DNA of 8,248 nucleotides from Holdemanella sp. (GTDB taxonomy: Bacteria > Bacillota_I > Bacilli_A > Erysipelotrichales > Erysipelotrichaceae): assembly GCA_021442845.1 (NCBI GenBank), contig JABUSD010000391.1, positions 1 through 8,248 on the forward strand, given 5' to 3'. This document shows positions 7,085 to 8,248 of the stretch, piece after piece. A program made the position numbers and the translations under genes. Numbering within the stretch: position 1 is the first letter of the stretch; each line of letters begins with the position of its first letter. Under the pieces are notes generated by a model. That model had not been told where the DNA came from, ran no database searches, and was given only the letters and a program-made list of their open reading frames with translations.

Positions 7085-7134
7085 ACCTCCTGGTAGGCAG
7101 TGTAAAGAATTGAACACTGGACTGGGAGGTTTTT
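7085..7134 (+). terminator. Large hairpin with T-run after the membrane protein gene
   Basis: The arms ACCTCCTGGT (7085-7094) and ACTGGGAGGT (7121-7130) pair over ten positions, including two G-T wobbles. After a small internal loop, CAGTGT (7098-7103) pairs with ACACTG (7114-7119) around a ten-base loop. Five T residues (7130-7134) follow. This fits a rho-independent terminator for the membrane protein gene, 16 bases after its stop. The right arm also contains GGGAGG, a good ribosome binding site for an ATG at 7137, so the same hairpin could instead mask translation of the short ORF that follows. Confidence 0.72.
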
Positions 7135-7136
7135 AT

Positions 7137-7220
7137 ATGGTTAGAAAATACCTGAAAAAGGGATGGATATTAAGAGATGTAATAAATAACCTGAAAATGA
7201 GCATAAATAGCATCATTTAA
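7137..7220 (+). CDS. Possible 27-residue small ORF
   Basis: An ATG at 7137 opens a 27-codon frame ending in TAA. The peptide begins MVRKYLKKGWILRDVINN and is basic, with no membrane segment or known motif. In favour of expression: GGGAGG lies about seven bases before the ATG. Against it: that site is inside a terminator hairpin, the frame is short enough to arise by chance, and no promoter of its own is seen. The YLKKG segment recalls YYLKKGG in the downstream surface-protein repeats, and the DNA is similar there (tacctgaaaaaggg against tacctgaagaaggg). The ORF could therefore be a decayed repeat fragment or an upstream leader peptide. It may not be a gene. Confidence 0.25.
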   Translation: MVRKYLKKGWILRDVINNLKMSINSII

Positions 7221-7239
7221 TACTATAGAGATATAGTAT
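7220..7239. promoter_or_regulatory. Perfect dyad, possible operator, overlapping a -10 box
   Basis: ATACTATA (7220-7227) and TATAGTAT (7232-7239) form a perfect 8-bp inverted repeat around the spacer GAGA. The right arm overlaps the first three bases of the TATAAT at 7237. This placement is typical of a repressor site, but the cognate regulator is unknown and AT-rich dyads can occur by chance. Confidence 0.45.
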
Positions 7240-7242
7240 AAT
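7237..7242 (+). promoter_or_regulatory. -10 box upstream of the surface protein gene
   Basis: A perfect TATAAT lies 20 bases before the ATG. No good -35 hexamer is seen (CATTTA at 17-base spacing). Initiation about seven bases downstream would fall at the first base of the ribosome binding site AGGAGGTG (7249-7256), giving a very short leader. An alternative box TACTAT at 7221-7226, with TGAGCA at 7198-7203, would give a more usual leader but fits consensus less well. Confidence 0.5.
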
Positions 7243-7262
7243 GGTATCAGGAGGTGTTGGTT

Positions 7263-8248
7263 ATGAAAAAATCAGTACTAATGAAAACATTAATGGCTGC
7301 ATCTATGCTGGTAGGCATGGCATCCTCACCAGTCATGGCAGAAGAGCAGGATATCAATGAAGCTTCTCTTATTGGCTCAGTAGAACCTGCACAGGAGCAG
7401 GAGATGGCAGTTCCCGATGAGTTGGACATCGAGGAAACTGTAGGGAACGATGCGGAAGATACTGCAACAGCCATTAATCAGGATGCTGACATGATAAATG
7501 GCGGACAGGAATCGAAGTGGATCTATCAGAACGGGAAATGGTACTGGCAGCTCAGAAATGGAAGCATCAGTACAGGCTTTACTGTCTTTATCGATGGTAA
7601 ATTTGAATATTTCAACGAGGACGGTTCATGGGTAGGAAACGGATGGGTCTACAACAACGGAAATTATTACTTTGTATCCAATAATTCCCTTGTCAATGGA
7701 TGGATCCTATGGAAAGGTATCTGGTACTACATGGATGATGAAACGGGTGCCATGAAGGATGATGAATCCGTTGTCTATAACGGTGCAGAATACTACCTGA
7801 AGAAGGGTGGAGCTATGGCTTCCAATGAATGGGTGAATACATCCGATGGATGGAAGTTCTATAACGCTGGTGGTTCCCAAGCCAAGGGATGGCTTAAGCA
7901 AGGTGCTACATGGTACTACCTTGATAAGGATACGGGAATCATGGCAGATGATGAAGTGATTGTTGACAAGGGTGTTGAATATTACCTGAAGAAGGATGGG
8001 GCAATGGCTTCCAATGAATGGGTGAATACATCCGATGGTTGGAAGTTCTACAATGCCAGCGGATCGCAAGCCAAGGGATGGCTTAAGCAAGGTGCTACAT
8101 GGTATTACCTAGACATGGATACGGGTATCATGGCTGATGATGAAGTGATTGTTGACAAGGGTGTCGAATATTACCTGAAGAAGGGTGGAGCAATGGCTTC
8201 CAATGAATGGGTGAATACATCCGATGGATGGAAGTTCTATAACGCTGG
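7263..8248 (+). CDS. Secreted cell-wall/choline-binding repeat protein, 5' part only
   Basis: The reading frame is open from the ATG to the window end (328 codons plus two bases), so the C-terminus is missing. The start is set by AGGAGGTG eight bases upstream. Residues 1-26 are a clear Sec signal peptide: MKKSVLMK, a hydrophobic core, then SPVMA with cleavage after A26. Residues 27-80 form an acidic linker rich in Glu and Asp and without structure signatures. From about residue 86, aromatic-glycine repeats of the CW_binding/choline-binding type follow, with the pattern GW...GxWYY...TGxM. The first are divergent (WIYQNGKWYW, GWVYNNGNYYF), then come 63-residue supermodules starting at residues 146, 209 and 272. 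Such repeats usually anchor proteins non-covalently to choline or other wall polymer decorations, or bind glycans in toxins. No enzymatic domain is seen before the repeats, so any effector domain must lie beyond the window, or the protein may be purely structural or adhesive. Confidence 0.88.
   Translation, partial: MKKSVLMKTLMAASMLVGMASSPVMAEEQDINEASLIGSVEPAQEQEMAVPDELDIEETVGNDAEDTATAINQDADMINGGQESKWIYQNGKWYWQLRNGSISTGFTVFIDGKFEYFNEDGSWVGNGWVYNNGNYYFVSNNSLVNGWILWKGIWYYMDDETGAMKDDESVVYNGAEYYLKKGGAMASNEWVNTSDGWKFYNAGGSQAKGWLKQGATWYYLDKDTGIMADDEVIVDKGVEYYLKKDGAMASNEWVNTSDGWKFYNASGSQAKGWLKQGATWYYLDMDTGIMADDEVIVDKGVEYYLKKGGAMASNEWVNTSDGWKFYNA
7698..8248 (+). repeat. 189-bp tandem repeats encoding 63-residue wall-binding modules
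   Basis: Three in-frame copies are visible: 7698-7886, 7887-8075 and 8076-8248 (the last has 173 of 189 bases). Each holds three short motifs of about 20 residues: GWLKQGATWYYLDKDTG, then EYYLKKGGAMASNEWV, then NTSDGWKFYNAGGSQAK. By hand count copies 2 and 3 differ at 14 of 173 bases. Copy 1 is diverged in its first half but nearly identical to copy 3 in the second half. The array continues beyond the window edge. Confidence 0.93.

Noticed and set aside
7137..7220. Small ORF as a confident remnant of the downstream repeats
   Set aside because: Similarity is limited to about 14 bases (YLKKG); flanking residues do not continue the repeat pattern, so chance is not excluded and it is listed only as a low-confidence ORF.
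7218..7230. TAATACTATAGAG resembling a T7-type phage promoter
   Set aside because: The central bases of the T7 consensus are missing, no phage genes are present, and the similarity comes from the AT-rich dyad.
7707..8090. Open frame of 127 codons on the minus strand across the repeat region
   Set aside because: It is antisense to the well-supported surface protein frame, has repeated segments only because the DNA repeats, and has no ribosome binding site or recognisable domain.

Overview
The window is a piece of low-GC Firmicutes chromosome. Hand-counted stretches run from about 23% GC (membrane protein gene) to 35-48% (gltX). Every main gene has an AGGAGG-like ribosome binding site, and compact hairpin/T-run terminators separate most units. 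Gene content (clostridial-type indolepyruvate:ferredoxin oxidoreductase with phenylacetate-CoA ligase, Cof-type HAD phosphatase, large tandem-repeat cell-wall-binding surface protein) fits an anaerobic, probably gut-associated Firmicute. Erysipelotrichia is my best guess, by inference only.

Layout. (1) 1-1570: gltX (glutamyl-tRNA synthetase) on +, with its own -10 box and terminator. (2) 1579-5293: a minus-strand operon read iorA - iorB - paaK. It has an extended -10 promoter at 5265-5293, an AT-rich approximately 11-bp repeat array just upstream of that, and a terminator facing the gltX terminator. (3) 5345-6261: a minus-strand HAD phosphatase with its own promoter and terminator. (4) 6289-7135: a divergent + strand gene for an unrecognised six-helix membrane protein, ending in a large hairpin with a T-run. 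(5) 7137-7262: a possible 27-codon ORF and a perfect dyad overlapping a -10 box. (6) 7263 to the window end: the 5' part of a secreted protein built from 63-residue cell-wall/choline-binding-type repeats, cut by the window edge.

How the genes work together. IorA and IorB form the two-subunit oxidoreductase linking aryl-pyruvates (from Trp, Phe, Tyr) to aryl-acetyl-CoA through ferredoxin. PaaK links aryl-acetyl-CoA to the free aryl acetate. Together they connect aromatic amino acids with aryl acetates, either for fermentation or, run in reverse, for salvage of aryl acetates into amino acids. The other genes look like independent transcription units.

I found no CRISPR array, transposase, tRNA, rRNA or phage gene, and no clear undescribed multi-gene system. 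The most noteworthy points are the mosaic 189-bp repeats in the surface-protein gene, the hairpin/short-ORF/dyad region before it, and the helically phased repeat array upstream of the iorA promoter.
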